NCBI GenBank assembly: GCA_024509875.1
Contig: JAMPIV010021251.1
Location: 1 to 64,000 of the forward strand
From: Oreohelix idahoensis
Lineage: Eukaryota; Mollusca; Gastropoda; Stylommatophora; Oreohelicidae
Direction of reading: 5' to 3'
DNA length: 64,000 bases
Shown: piece by piece, positions 45,375 to 56,380 of the stretch
Layout of the letters: every line of letters starts with the position of its first letter
How positions within the stretch are numbered: position 1 is the first letter of the stretch
Position numbers and translations under genes: made by a program
Notes under the pieces: model-generated
The model's database searches: none
What the model was told of the DNA's origin: nothing
The model's input: the letters and a program-made list of their open reading frames with translations, nothing else

Positions 45375-46155
45375 TGTTAAAGAACGAATGTTAATATATT
45401 ATGTATTATTGCCACACACAGGCATTTGGCCATTGTTATTGAGGCAATATGTCTATTTGTGGTAACTCAATGTTTTTGCATGCTTTTTAACTTATATTGA
45501 ACGCTGCATATTTAATACGTCACCGGTCGTCAATGACGTAACGCTTTTGCGCTAATTTATTCTAATGGCTAATATTCGTGGCCTTTCGTATACTTCAAGT
45601 CGTCTAAGTAAGATGTGTTTTTCAAGCTCCCAGAATTGTGGAGGAATATTATATATTTAAGTGGCATAAACTAACTTCGAAGGCAGCCACTATGTTTTCT
45701 AAGATGGTCTTGAACTTATACAGAAGTTCCACCTCTTACAGAGAAGTATAACTCAAGTATTTTATATTCATGTTTTCTGGCCCATATTACTTGGGTGTCA
45801 TTGCCTGACAAGCACCTCTTAGTACAGTGGCCAGGACTGAATAATTGAGACGATGTATACTGATGCCTAACTACTATGAATGCCTTATTTATGGACTGAT
45901 GATACATATGTATATTTTGAGGAGACTTCATTCAAGATTCTCCAACTATGCCATTGTTCCTGAGTTGAATAAATGATAAGCGAAATGTATCGTGGACCCC
46001 CTACAAGATGTCTTGTGTTCTTCGGCCAATTATGTCCTGTGATGACCATACCCGTGTCCATTCGTGTTGTCAGCATGATGTTATGAACTTTAACTATACT
46101 TTATACAACAAGAACTAAACTAAACCAAACAAGAAGAAAGAAAACCATATGCAAC
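45375..46155. mobile_element. Solo LTR, 781 bp
   Basis: Begins TGTTAAAGAACG and ends ATGCAACA, with the 5-bp duplication GATAC on both sides (45370-45374 and 46156-46160). The duplication is part of the satellite unit, which resumes in phase. TG...CA ends, a 5-bp duplication and no interior fit a solo LTR left by LTR-LTR recombination. A TGACGTAA motif near 45533 resembles a CREB/ATF site. The region at 5480-6151 looks like a diverged relative. Confidence 0.82.
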
Positions 46156-47127
46156 AGATACCATCCAGGTAAACAAGTTTTTTTATCTCTCTCTCCTCAG
46201 AGATTCCTAGGATACCATCCAAGTAAACAAGTATTTTTATCTTCTCTCTCCCCTCAGATTCCTGGGATACCACCCAGGTAAACAAGTTTTCTGATCTCTC
46301 TCTCCTCAGAGATTCCTGGGATACCACCCAGGTAAACAAATATTTTTATCTTCTCTCTCCTCAGAGATTCCTGGGATACCATCCAGGTAAACAAGTATTT
46401 TTATCTCTCTCTCTCTCCTCAGAGATTCCTGGGATACCATCCAGGTAAACAAGTATTTTTATCTCTCTCTCCTCAGATTCCTGGGATACCACCCAGGTAA
46501 ACAAGTATTTTTATCTCTCTCTCTCTCTCTCCTCAGATTCCTGGGATACCACCCAGGTAAACAAGTTTTCTGATCTCTCTCTCCTAAGAGATTCCTAGGA
46601 TACCATCCAGGTAAACAAGTATTTTTATCTCTCTCTCTCCTCAGATTCCTGGGATACCATCCAGGTAAACAAGTATTTTTATCTCTCTCTCCCCTCAGAT
46701 TCCTGGGATACCATCCAGGTAAACAAGTATTTTTATCTCTCTCTCTCCTCAGAGATTCCTGGGATACCATCCAGGTAAACAAGTATTTTTATCTCTCTCT
46801 CCTCAGATTCCTGGGATACCACCCAGGTAAACAAGTATTTTTATCTCTCTCTCTCCCCTCAGATTCCTGGGATACCACCCAGGTAAACAAGTATTTTTAT
46901 CTCTCTCTCTCCTCAGATTCCTGGGATACCACCCAGGTAAACAAGTATTTTTATCTCTCTCTCTCTTCAGATTCATGGGATACCACCCAGGTAAACAAGT
47001 ATTTTTATCTCTCTCTCTCCCCTCAGATTCCTGGGATACCACCCAGGTAAACAAGTATTTTTATCTCTCTCTCCTCAGATTCCTGGGATACCACCCAGGT
47101 AAACAAGTATTTTTATCTCTCTCACTC
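46156..47127. repeat. Satellite 3, right block: about 17 copies
   Basis: Same unit as 44766-45374, continuing after the solo LTR. Many copies here lack the GAG after CTCA (CCTCAGATTCC). Six-frame translation gives long repetitive frames that carry no meaning. Confidence 0.9.
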
Positions 47128-47346
47128 CCTCTCACACACAAGAGCTGTACTATAATGCAAGTTAGTTTGGTCAAACTATGCATAGCTGGTGAAGCTTAAG
47201 AATTTGTACAAATGACATAATAGCCTTTATATGATGCAGGTTATGAACATTAAGTTCTGTAGCACTGACAAGAAACTGAACAAGCAATTTTAAAGAAATT
47301 AAAATAAAAAGAACAAAGAAACTCATGCAGTTTACAATGTACTCAC
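47128..47346. other. Intron sequence, nothing recognised
   Basis: AT-rich sequence next to exon A with no recognisable feature. Confidence 0.5.
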
Positions 47347-47400
47347 CTGTGCAAGTTTAAAAATATGCTTCTTTCTATCAATGACTTTCAGTGTGCCATT
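47347..47400 (-). CDS. ACSL: ACSL exon A
   Basis: An 18-codon phase-0 exon on the minus strand, bounded by acceptor AAAATACAG and donor CAG-GTGAGT. It encodes NGTLKVIDRKKHIFKLAQ. DRKKHIFKLAQ is the conserved hinge and adenylation motif of ACSL enzymes: the Asp-Arg turn and following Lys help position ATP and the acyl-adenylate. It continues in frame into exon B. It is the most upstream exon I can find; a motif of the GDIG type that should precede it is absent from the rest of the window, so the next exon lies more than 16.6 kb away. Confidence 0.94.
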
Positions 47401-47729
47401 CTGTATTTTAGAGAATAAAACAAATTACACCTCTCTTTATGCAGATAACTGCTGTCTACAACAATCCATGTTAAAGTTTTTAAAAATAAATAAATAATTT
47501 TAAAAAATTAAAAATTAAAAGATAAACTACGGAACACACTAGCACTTAGCAAGCTTATTTGCCATCTAGTATCACAATTCAACTCCATTCTTATAAAATT
47601 TCTAAATTCCATATCATTGTATAAAGACTTTATAAGCATTAAAACTGTGTCTTCTTTTGTTTATTTGCAACACCCTGTATAAATAACTATCGTTAGTGGA
47701 GGTCTCTGAGGAGAGACAGAAAGTGGAGG
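47401..47729. other. Intron sequence, nothing recognised
   Basis: AT-rich sequence upstream of exon A on the minus strand. No frame or repeat was recognised. Confidence 0.5.
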
Positions 47730-47783
47730 ACTACTGCTACCTCATGAATGTCGTCAGAGACGACTAATTTATAATATATAAAT
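47730..47783 (+). repeat. SINE 5' core preceding satellite 4
   Basis: CTCATGAATGTCGTCAGAGA followed by CGACTAATTT resembles the SINE core with GCATGTCGTAAGAGGCGACT, seen reversed near 20350. It is followed directly by the first 42-bp satellite unit, in the order expected for a sense SINE. Confidence 0.6.
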
Positions 47784-48442
47784 GACATGATGAGGTTGTG
47801 CATGGGGCTGGCAACGTCATCATGTGACATGATGAGGTTGTGCATGGGGCTGGCAACGTCATCATGTGACATGATGAGGTTGCCAGCCATATGCACCTCA
47901 TCATGTGACATGATGAGGTTGTGCATGGGGCTGGCAACCTCATCATGTGACATGATGAGGTTGTGCATGGGGCTGGCAACCTCATCATGTGACATGATGA
48001 GGTTGTGCATGGGGCTGGCAACCTCATCATGTGACATGATGAGGTTGTGCATGGGGCTGGCAACCTCATCATGTGACATGATGAGGTTGTGCATGATGCT
48101 GGCAACGTCATCATGTGACATGATGAGGTTGTGCATGGGGCTGGCAACGTCATCATGTGACATGATGAGGTTGTGCATGGGTCTGGCAACGTCATCATGT
48201 GACATGATGAGGTTGTGCATGGGTCTGGCAACGTCATCATGTGACATGATGAGGTTGTGCATGAGGCTGGCAACGTCATCATGTGACATGATGAGGTTGT
48301 GCATGGGGCTGGCAATGTCATCATGTGACATGATGAGGTTGTGCATGGGGCTGGCAACATCATCATGTGACATGATGAGGTTGTGCATGGGGCTGGCAAC
48401 GTCATCATGTGACATGATGAGGTTGTGCATGGGGCTGGCAAC
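47784..48442. repeat. Satellite 4, left block: 42-bp unit, about 15.7 copies
   Basis: The unit is GACATGATGAGGTTGTGCAT, GGGGCTGGCAACGTCATCAT, GT. Because 42 is a multiple of three, both strands have long repetitive open frames here (225-260 codons); these are not genes. Each unit boundary contains the hairpin TCATCATGTGACATGATGA. One shortened or rearranged unit lies near 47880-47905. The array is split at 48443 by an LTR element and resumes at 60550. Confidence 0.95.
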
Positions 48443-50257
48443 TGTCACCGTGTGGTTGTACAGTGTAAAATACACTGTAAGTTAAAGTCAGTCGAACAGT
48501 TATTTGGTGTTAACAAAATGAAAGAGTATATAAAAATGGGTTAGAAAATCAGAATAATCTAAGTGATAACTTATTTGTTCTTAACATGGGAGATAAAAGA
48601 AGGAAAATGTAGTGTTTTTTGTAAGGGAGGGAACCTTTTTAGACCTTAAAGTAATCTAAGTATATATCATTAGAGTTTACCAAATTTGCATATCAGACCA
48701 GTTTTAATAGAGATATAGAAGGATTAATGAAACTAAGTTAAATAGTACTAAGGGGAATAACTATGAATATTAACGCCCTTTACAAGTTTAGTGAGTTAGG
48801 ATAGGGAAACGCACGTGAAAAAAGTGGGCGAAATATAAACAGTTATGTAGCACAGTTCACGGAGCTGACAGCTTAGAATTAAGCGTGCCGATAGGTGAGT
48901 GAACTGAACAACGGACCAATCGTATTAACTAAAACAACTTTGGACCATCAGATAGGAAATTGAAGGACGATTGGGGATCAGTCCTACCAGAGAAGTTGAC
49001 GGAGCAAGTCAAGTTTTGCTGAGCTCTCAAGAAATGTGAAACCTGCGGTATGCAGAAGGGCTACAGAAATAGCTAGATTTAGAATTGCTTAGAAATAGGA
49101 ATTCAGGAGAACATTTAGAATTGATTAATAATTTGTGTTATCAACCGTAGGATTAGCTTATAGGTGGTGTTAGTAGGACAGTGATAGGTGCTGGACTTCG
49201 TTTAAAATGGTAAGAGGAAATTTTGAACTATTTTCTTGACTTTCAGCAAATTTGTCGCAGGCTACGACGCTCGCATTTAAGGGAGCGAGCTAAAGAAGAT
49301 AATATTGAAGCCAGAGCAATATTAAAGCTTAAAAAGTAAATAACTTTTATTATCAGGTAGCCAGGATGGGCTGTCATACCAAGAAGATGAGGCATTGCCA
49401 TTAAACGAAATTGTATCGAACTAAGGGATCACAGCACTGACATTTATGAAACATATTAAGCGCTCTCTCATATAAGAGTAAGTATGAAGACGCCACCACA
49501 AGAGAATCTGATATATAAGAAACATCTCATGCGCTCTCTCATATTAGAGTAAGTATGGTGGAGACCATTTTGGTGTTGGACATTGGTTGATTATTTCAGG
49601 TGTAGCTATTGAATTTTATATGCTGCATTTAAAGGAGTTAAACCTAACTTGGTTGAGATTTGATGAGAACATGACTCCAAGGATTTAGAAGAACTGTTGT
49701 AGAAAAAAATGAGAAAAATAGTAGAACTTGAGAAGGAATTTTGGTAGGCCAGGGGTATAATGAAATATGCAAGAGGCTACAGGAGAAACTATATATATAT
49801 AACTATGCTTTGAGAGGTGTGTTTGAATCAAGCGGAAGACTTGAGGACATTGAAATTGTGAACTGTAGCTGATGAATTATGTTGGATGATCATGCATTAT
49901 CTTATGTAAATAAAAGTTGCTTTTTGAAGTTGAATCACATCACTCCAGTTGCTTTGATGTGAGAAGAGATTAAGGAATGGAGAGATATTAGAATTGAGTA
50001 TTAGGAAAGATAGAAATAATAGAACACCCTATACGCATCAGTCGCTAGACAACACCAAGGAGGGAAGAACGTGGTCTGGGTTGAGCAAAAGACGAACCTA
50101 TTCTCATCCAGGAATCATCATCTCTGGCGGAACAAGGGGGCCAGTAGGAGAAATAGTCTCACTTGGAAGAAAGAAACAAAGTAAATAATAGATAACTAGG
50201 CCTGCCTCAGCCACCTAGTTATAGCTATCAACTAGTAGGGACACCTGCACGGTCACA
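48443..50257 (+). repeat. 5' LTR, 1815 bp
   Basis: Begins TGTCACCGTGTGG and ends TGCACGGTCACA, an imperfect inverted pair typical of LTR ends. It carries two copies of a 39-bp block (49448-49486 and 49519-49557) with GCGCTCTCTCATAT and GAGTAAGTATG. A 64-codon frame at 49994-50188 is identical in the 3' LTR at 60282-60476 but has no recognisable domain. TAAG after 50257 is also present after the 3' LTR, so the true end may be 50261. Confidence 0.88.
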
Positions 50258-50268
50258 TAAGACTAATT

Positions 50269-50286
50269 TGGCGCCGTGACCACTCC
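50269..50286 (+). promoter_or_regulatory. Primer-binding-site candidate
   Basis: TGGCGCCGTGACCACTCC lies 11 bp after the LTR end. It starts with TGG, as required to pair with a tRNA CCA end, and looks like the tRNA-Arg site TGGCGACCGTGACA used by 412/mdg1-type elements. The tRNA is a guess. Confidence 0.5.
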
Positions 50287-50412
50287 TCCTACAGCGACAT
50301 GGCCACATCACAAGGAGAGATGGAGCAACATCAACAACAGTCTATATAAGCCACTACCATCAGAACAAGAAGACACAGAGAAGAATAAATAATTGTAAAG
50401 AGACATTCAAAC

Positions 50413-50643
50413 ATGGAGAGTTGCGCAAGAACCATACAAAACAGAAAGAAAAGAATAGCATTGAGAGACTTTGCTTCTGAGCTAAAACGTTGCAGGAATT
50501 ATGCAGTCGATTTCCCATGCATAAGAATAGTCGATGGATTGGTTGCGAAAGTTTATAAGATTGAAATAAAGGAGATTGTTGAAATCAAGCTACAACCATT
50601 CAAAGTCAAAGAAGGAAGACCAAGATTAAACTTAAAAAAATGA
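50413..50643 (+). CDS. Short first ORF of the LTR element (76 aa)
   Basis: Starts at the first good ATG after the binding-site region. The product is basic, with RTIQNRKKRIALRDFASEL and VDGLVAKVYKIEIKEIVEIK, and matches no Gag I recognise. It ends at TGA 50641, after an A7 run. The next 29 codons and the following 527-codon frame (from 50731) are open in the same frame, so a single TGA separates them. It could be the N-terminus of one larger protein interrupted by a mutation or a readthrough stop. Confidence 0.5.
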   Translation: MESCARTIQNRKKRIALRDFASELKRCRNYAVDFPCIRIVDGLVAKVYKIEIKEIVEIKLQPFKVKEGRPRLNLKK

Positions 50644-50730
50644 ACTGAACCTGTAGTTGCTAGAATAGAGCCTCAGAAAGAAAATGTCGCAGTACAAACA
50701 GATGACTTACCTGATTCGTACAATATTGAA

Positions 50731-52314
50731 ATGGTCGATAAGATAGAAAACCTGACATCTGAAGAAAGAAATAGTGATATAACGGAAGGAGAAGAAATAA
50801 CTACACTTTGCACAGATTTAGAGAGGAAGTTTGAAGAGTTAGAAAAGAACAACAAACAAGAAGAAGTGAAGAATGACAGTGCAGTTATTAAACCAAGTAC
50901 ATTCTTGTCGATGCTATGGAGCCAAGCACAGATGAAGAAAGATAAACGGTGCAGAAAAGTCCAGCAAACCATTGCAAATATTTCAGAGATAGACACTGCT
51001 GATGAGATGCTGAACAGTCTAGTGTCAAAAGGAATCGGTGTTCTACAAGACATAAAGACATTACTTCTTCAGATGGGAAAGTCAAGTCTAAGTAACATTC
51101 AAGATCAAGTGCAAGATAAGAAACGAGATGTCACATGCAAGAATCCAGAAAGAACTGACCTGAATGCGCAAAGTCATATGCCTGTTCCAGAGCTGAAGCA
51201 AGTTACAGCATCAGCACATATAGATTCATTAACACAAACAGAGAATAGAGTTGCAGTTTCAGCAACACAAACAGAGAATAAAGTTGCAGATTCAACAATA
51301 CAAACAGAGAATAAAGTTGCAGATTCAGCAACACAAACAGATAATAAAGCTAGTAGTGGAAGTAGAGAAACTACTAAGGATCGAGGAAGATACCGATCTA
51401 GTAGTAGAATGGAGGAGAGAAATAAGAGTATAATCAGAGGTCGCGGTAGCGACATAGAACCTGAGAGGAACTCAGGGAAAACGAAAGGTGCAACAGTAAA
51501 ACAGAAACCGAAATACACAGTTGAAGAAGTAAGGAGCAGACAAGTTCAGAAAATTCTAGAGTTACATGAGATAGAGAGGCAGAGAAGAGAGGAGGAGAGA
51601 AATAGTAGCAGTAATAGGAGAGATAGGAGTATAATTAGAAGTCGCGGTAGTGACATAGAACCTGAGAGGAACTCGGGGAGTGAGAGACGGGAAGTAGATA
51701 AGAAAGTACACAGGGTTAACAGTGGTTCGGAGGAGAAGAAAGTTAACAAGGTAGCTAAGCCAAGTCACAAGGAGTTGAAGGAAGAAATAAAATGTATCCA
51801 AAGACAATGCGACCTTAACACCTTGACAATAAAGCAGGTGCACCAATTTTTAGAGATGAAGTTTGATATAGACTTATCTAAAAGAAAACCAGAGGTAAAA
51901 CAACTGGTGAAAGAGGTGATACAAGAGGAGTATGAAAATAGGAGAAACACGGATCGAAGAGAATACCGATCCAAGAGCCGAGAGACTAGTAATAGGAGAG
52001 ATATCGCCGAGGTAAACAATAAGATGGCCGAACCAAGCGTAAATGAGTTAAAAGAAGCAATAAGAGACATCATAACATATGACTACTTCAGCACCAGAGG
52101 GGTACCAGACTTGGTGTACAGAAGACTGCAAATGAAGCTTGATGTAGACTTATCACAAAGAGAGCAAGAAGTATGCCAGCTGGTGGACGATGTCCAGCAA
52201 GAGCGGAACATAGAAGTGCAGAAAAAATTGGAGAGGTTGAGACAAATTCGAGAGATAGAGAAGCAGAAGAAGAAGGGAGCAAAAAGAAACAAAGTGTCGA
52301 CGAAGCAATTATAG
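50731..52314 (+). CDS. ORF with two tandem DEK_C-like domains (527 aa)
   Basis: The main frame of the LTR element. Residues 1-130 are acidic and helical. About 165-210 has four copies of a 13-residue ATQTENKVADS-type repeat. About 215-340 is Arg/Ser/Glu-rich with GRGSDIEPERNSG and RSRGSDIEPERNSGS. Residues about 343-402 read LKEEIKCIQRQCDLNTLTIK, then QVHQFLEMKFDIDLSKRKPE, then VKQLVKEVI. This fits the DEK C-terminal domain pattern: an acidic DL, T-x-K-x-V, LE-x-x-F, DLS-x-RK, then a helix. A second copy at about 434-491 has LVYRRLQMKLDVDLSQREQE. In host proteins this fold binds DNA or other chromatin proteins. There is no zinc knuckle and no catalytic motif. Product and role are unknown. Confidence 0.75.
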   Translation: MVDKIENLTSEERNSDITEGEEITTLCTDLERKFEELEKNNKQEEVKNDSAVIKPSTFLSMLWSQAQMKKDKRCRKVQQTIANISEIDTADEMLNSLVSKGIGVLQDIKTLLLQMGKSSLSNIQDQVQDKKRDVTCKNPERTDLNAQSHMPVPELKQVTASAHIDSLTQTENRVAVSATQTENKVADSTIQTENKVADSATQTDNKASSGSRETTKDRGRYRSSSRMEERNKSIIRGRGSDIEPERNSGKTKGATVKQKPKYTVEEVRSRQVQKILELHEIERQRREEERNSSSNRRDRSIIRSRGSDIEPERNSGSERREVDKKVHRVNSGSEEKKVNKVAKPSHKELKEEIKCIQRQCDLNTLTIKQVHQFLEMKFDIDLSKRKPEVKQLVKEVIQEEYENRRNTDRREYRSKSRETSNRRDIAEVNNKMAEPSVNELKEAIRDIITYDYFSTRGVPDLVYRRLQMKLDVDLSQREQEVCQLVDDVQQERNIEVQKKLERLRQIREIEKQKKKGAKRNKVSTKQL

Positions 52315-52769
52315 ATATTGATAAACTGATAACGTTAGAGGCACTTCAAAGAAGAGAGGCCATGATAAAGAAGTTAATACTGAGACGTTTTGGTGAAGCC
52401 GTAGAGGAAGACAGCTTCTGATTGATGTGATGCAAGAGGAGTATGAAGACAGTCAAGAAGAATAAGGCAAGAAATAGTGGTGCAGCGGAGAAAAGGGAAG
52501 ATGTAGCTGCACAGTGCGAATATATTGATACAAAATTTAAGGAGTTGAGAAATAGAAGTGATGATAGAACAGATACAGATCGAGAGGATTTCCGATCTAA
52601 GAGCCGAGATAGGCTGACACATAGAGATAATAATAGACGAAGAGATATGGATCGACGAGATTATCGATCCAAGAGCCAGAGAGGCTCGTATGTTGAAGTT
52701 GATGGAGCTTATAAGCAAATAGAGAGTAGCAGGAGACTATGTGAGCAACGACATAGCATATATACATAA
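52315..52769 (+). pseudogene. Frame-shifted continuation, RS-rich
   Basis: Overlapping frames at 52173-52421 and 52443-52769 continue the charged composition of the main frame: EALQRREAMIKKLILRRFGE, then YIDTKFKELRNRSDDRTDTD and RSKSRDRLTHRDNNRRRD. CEYIDTKFKELRN echoes CTDLERKFEELEK near the N-terminus of the main frame. It is probably an older, broken 3' part. Confidence 0.4.
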
Positions 52770-54720
52770 ACAAAATGGCGGCGGCAACTTAGTCTTGAGA
52801 AGCCTAAGTATAATTGGTCTATACCGCACACAACAGACAACTGAGTACACCTGACCAATAGGGTACTGCAGTAGGGGAGTCGAGTAAAGGAGATGTAAGA
52901 CGTACATTTGAGGCCGCGATAGTACGGCAAGAAAATTTTTGTGAAAAGTCGTGGTGACGACGGAAAAAAGTAAGTCGTGGGGACGACGGCAGAAATACTA
53001 CAGACTTAGATTTTTGATGAAGCACCACAAGAAGACAGCAATTATGGGATGAAATAAAGTATCAACTACAACTATCAGCTACAAGTTAATCCTAGCTTAT
53101 ATGATCAAGACGGGACATGGAAGATAATAGACTTTTACAATCAACAAGAAGAAACAGTACAGCGGAGCCAAGCCTTACAGACGAAATACTGAAGCAAGAA
53201 TCACATCAGGAGTCTACCTGCACTACAAAGACAACACATCAATGTTCGCAATGTTAGTCACATGGTCACAACCATCATTCCCTATTCCTTCGTTAATCCC
53301 AACATACTCCCTGCAACACCTGTTGCAACCCTAGTGATCATGTGAAGCGAACATGTGATGACAGAAGAAATGCCAAGCAAGCTCAGATGTATCAAGATGA
53401 AGAACAGACATCCACAACCGATGAGAAGAAACAAGTTGCAGAAACAGAGCCTTACAGAAGGAAACAGAAGCCAACCATGACTACCAGCCACGAGTTGACA
53501 TCAGCCTAGACGATCAAGTCGGGACATTGAAGATGGGAGACCTTTGCAGTCAACGGGAAATGACATACTACAGCGGAGTCCAAGCCTTACAGAAGAAACA
53601 AAGAAGCGAGAATCACATCAGAAGTCTGGCCACACTACACAGAGACAACGCATCAGTGTTTGCAATGTTATCACATGGTCACAACCATCATTCCCTATCC
53701 CTACGTCAGCCATAACATATTCCCTGTGACACCTGTCGCATCCCCAGTGATCATGTGAAACGAACACGTGATGACAAGTGACATACAAGCAACAAGATGG
53801 AACTATGCAGCAGAACCGGAGCCGTACAGAAGGAAGAATGAGTCAACAACCACAACCACTAGCCAAGCTAACCCCAGCTTATATACTACAGTTGGGATGA
53901 TGAAGATGAGATATCCTTACAACCACAGAGAAACAACAAAACTTATCATCATCATCGAAAACCTACAGCACAGCTTATAAACTTTAGCAACAATATTGCT
54001 GACGAGATGGTACTACTTATACAATCAGAACTTGTCAACACATAGCAAGGAAGATGATATTGAAAGAATGGACGACTTTACCAACACCAAACTCAGAATG
54101 TATACAACATCAAGTAAACAAGCTATTGTCATACTGACAACCACAACATATGAACTCGTTCGTCCTCATCCTCCTGCAGAGCGACTATAAATACCATCAC
54201 AACTGATATCAACTTCATCAGTACGACAGTCATCTCTACAGTAGAGAAAGTTACACTGATGGAGCTTGCAAAAGAGATCTCCAAACTCATACAAACAGTG
54301 TAATCGCCGTAAAGTACTTCCCCAGCATATATAGTACTAATTCACAGCACTTCCCCAGCTATAGTGCTTAATCAAGGTACCCCAATCAACGGTATCCAAC
54401 GGTTAGTTAGTTCATTAGGTCTCAGTGGTAAACTCAAGTAGTTGTTGACATCTCAGTACACTTACACATTTACATTATATACTAACTTGGTGAAAATAAG
54501 GTAGAAGAAACTTAATGGTGAGCAACAGTATAGATAGTAATCAACTACAGTAATCACATAAACAGGAAACATTATATGTAGTGATAAGACTTTGATCACA
54601 TGCACATGAGTGATAGCTACTGTACTCTCGCGATATTCAGAGTGATAGTGAAATAGTTTATACAAGAGACCAACGTAACTGAGAAGCTAGATTAAACAAT
54701 AAATTATTTCATAAAAACAA
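52770..54720. repeat. LTR-element interior with about 400-bp diverged tandem repeats
   Basis: TCACATGGTCACAACCATCA with TTCCCTAT occurs at about 53260 and 53667. CGGGACATGGAAGAT at 53113 matches CGGGACATTGAAGAT at 53521, and GTGATCATGTGAA occurs near 53332 and 53746. A third, partial copy starts near 53878. That gives about 2.3 units over 53090-53960. The rest shows only short frames. Confidence 0.7.
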
Positions 54721-56380
54721 TTGAACAATATTGCAAGAAAGATACAGATTTCTAAAAGAGACAATAATAAGCTTCTTCACAAGTTGAGACGTACCAAGAC
54801 TTAGGTTAAAAAAAAATTTTCATGTTAATTTGCAATGTCCATGTTTTTCAGAGGTATACTTTCTCCACCACCAGGCATAGAGGGCAACAAGAAAAAAAAT
54901 AGAAAAGAAAGGTCACAGTCCAAGCCAGGGTGTTACAGCACTGAAGGAAAAAAAAAGAAAAATAACCTACTCCCTCAGAGCTGCGCACATTAGATGGTAG
55001 ATAAAGGGCCTTATTCCACATGACAGTGTTTATACAGGTGACTTCGAGATGAGATGCTTCCACAATTGATAATAATTATTGGTTGGGTAAGATACAACAC
55101 AGATGACCCTTACATAGTCATGTCCGCATTGAGTTGAGGCATTTTGGTCTTGAATTTTGGTTAACTCCGACATACAGAGGTACATGTATATAGTAACAGA
55201 CTGAGCTTACGGTTTCGACAGATGCATCAAAGGCTAGCATCAGCCGAGCACATCCTGCTCTGACAATAGTGACTTAGGTCTTTTACTATCGCCCCAAGAC
55301 AGATGGTAAGATTTCACGTGATTAGTTGCATACATGACTGGTAATTCGACTGGTGCATCAAAGGCTAGAATCAGTCGAGCACATCACATCCTGATGTAGT
55401 AACACATATTTCTTGCTGTCACTTTGGGGATGTTTAATTAAATGCATGCTTGGTGACGCTATATATTATATTCCTACTACTCTGCCTATCTGACCGTTGC
55501 AATGAATACTGACATTGACGGCAGATACTATAGACATATTAAGGACTGACAAACCTCTGTTTCCAGAGGCAGTACCATGTCGCCCATATATATATGTATA
55601 TAAATAGAATGTATAATGATAATGTTCGAGAAGTATTAAGTACAATGTTTGCTTGTTTACGTGTTTTTTAGTACGATGTTATTGAGATGCTAGAATAGAC
55701 ATAAATAATCTTAAGAGTGTGACAAACTACAATAACTACACATAGTCTTGGGAAACTTAATAGACTTCTTCCCAAGGTACAAGATATGGCATACTACATG
55801 ATCAACACTGACATTGGAAAAAAAAAAATGTATAGTACCTTAAGTGCATGTTAATTGCTATAATGTACCTATCTCAGGCATAGAGGTGTTCAGGACTAGA
55901 AAAAAAAAAAAAAAGAGAACAGAGATGAGAAATGATCCAGACTTAGTCATATGGAGACTTACTCATGGACTTAAGCAAAAATTACACTGAAGATGAACGT
56001 CCCTATATATATATATATATTTTTTTTTTATAGCACTGGTTATGTAGAGATACAAGGGATAAAACTTGGTTGCATTATTGGGTACTACTTGTTTGAGAGA
56101 TGATGGTAATGAATTAAGTAAATACAATGTTCATTTATGCCTTTTATATATTCATGTAATGAATTTATGTTGAAGTAGTAATTAAGGAGATGCTCTAGTT
56201 GTAGCATTGATATTAGGTTTGTAATATAGTCTCACTATTACGATTTAATTTGCTTGTATTTTGAGTCGTCTATGGTAATAGTATTAGAGATGTTAGTGGG
56301 GTAAATAGATAATAGTTTTTTTTTTGATAGAACACAAATGTTTCCCTGCAGGATACATTTGAACGGCCCCGGGACGTATA
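54721..56380. other. LTR-element 3' interior, noncoding
   Basis: AT-rich, no usable frame. GGTGCATCAAAGGCTAG with CAGYCGAGCACATC occurs twice, at about 55222 and 55350. The 20 bp before the 3' LTR, ACGGCCCCGGGACGTATA, are not purine-rich, so no polypurine tract is evident. Confidence 0.55.

Noticed and set aside
44772..47199. Repetitive frames of 74-115 codons
   Set aside because: Translations of satellite 3; no evidence of a gene.
50632..50646. Programmed -1 or +1 frameshift at the A7 run before TGA
   Set aside because: Both alternative frames meet stops within a few codons, while the zero frame stays open past the TGA. Readthrough or a nonsense mutation fits better.
54721..56380. Envelope or integrase gene in the LTR-element interior
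   Set aside because: No frame of useful length and no catalytic motif seen on either strand.
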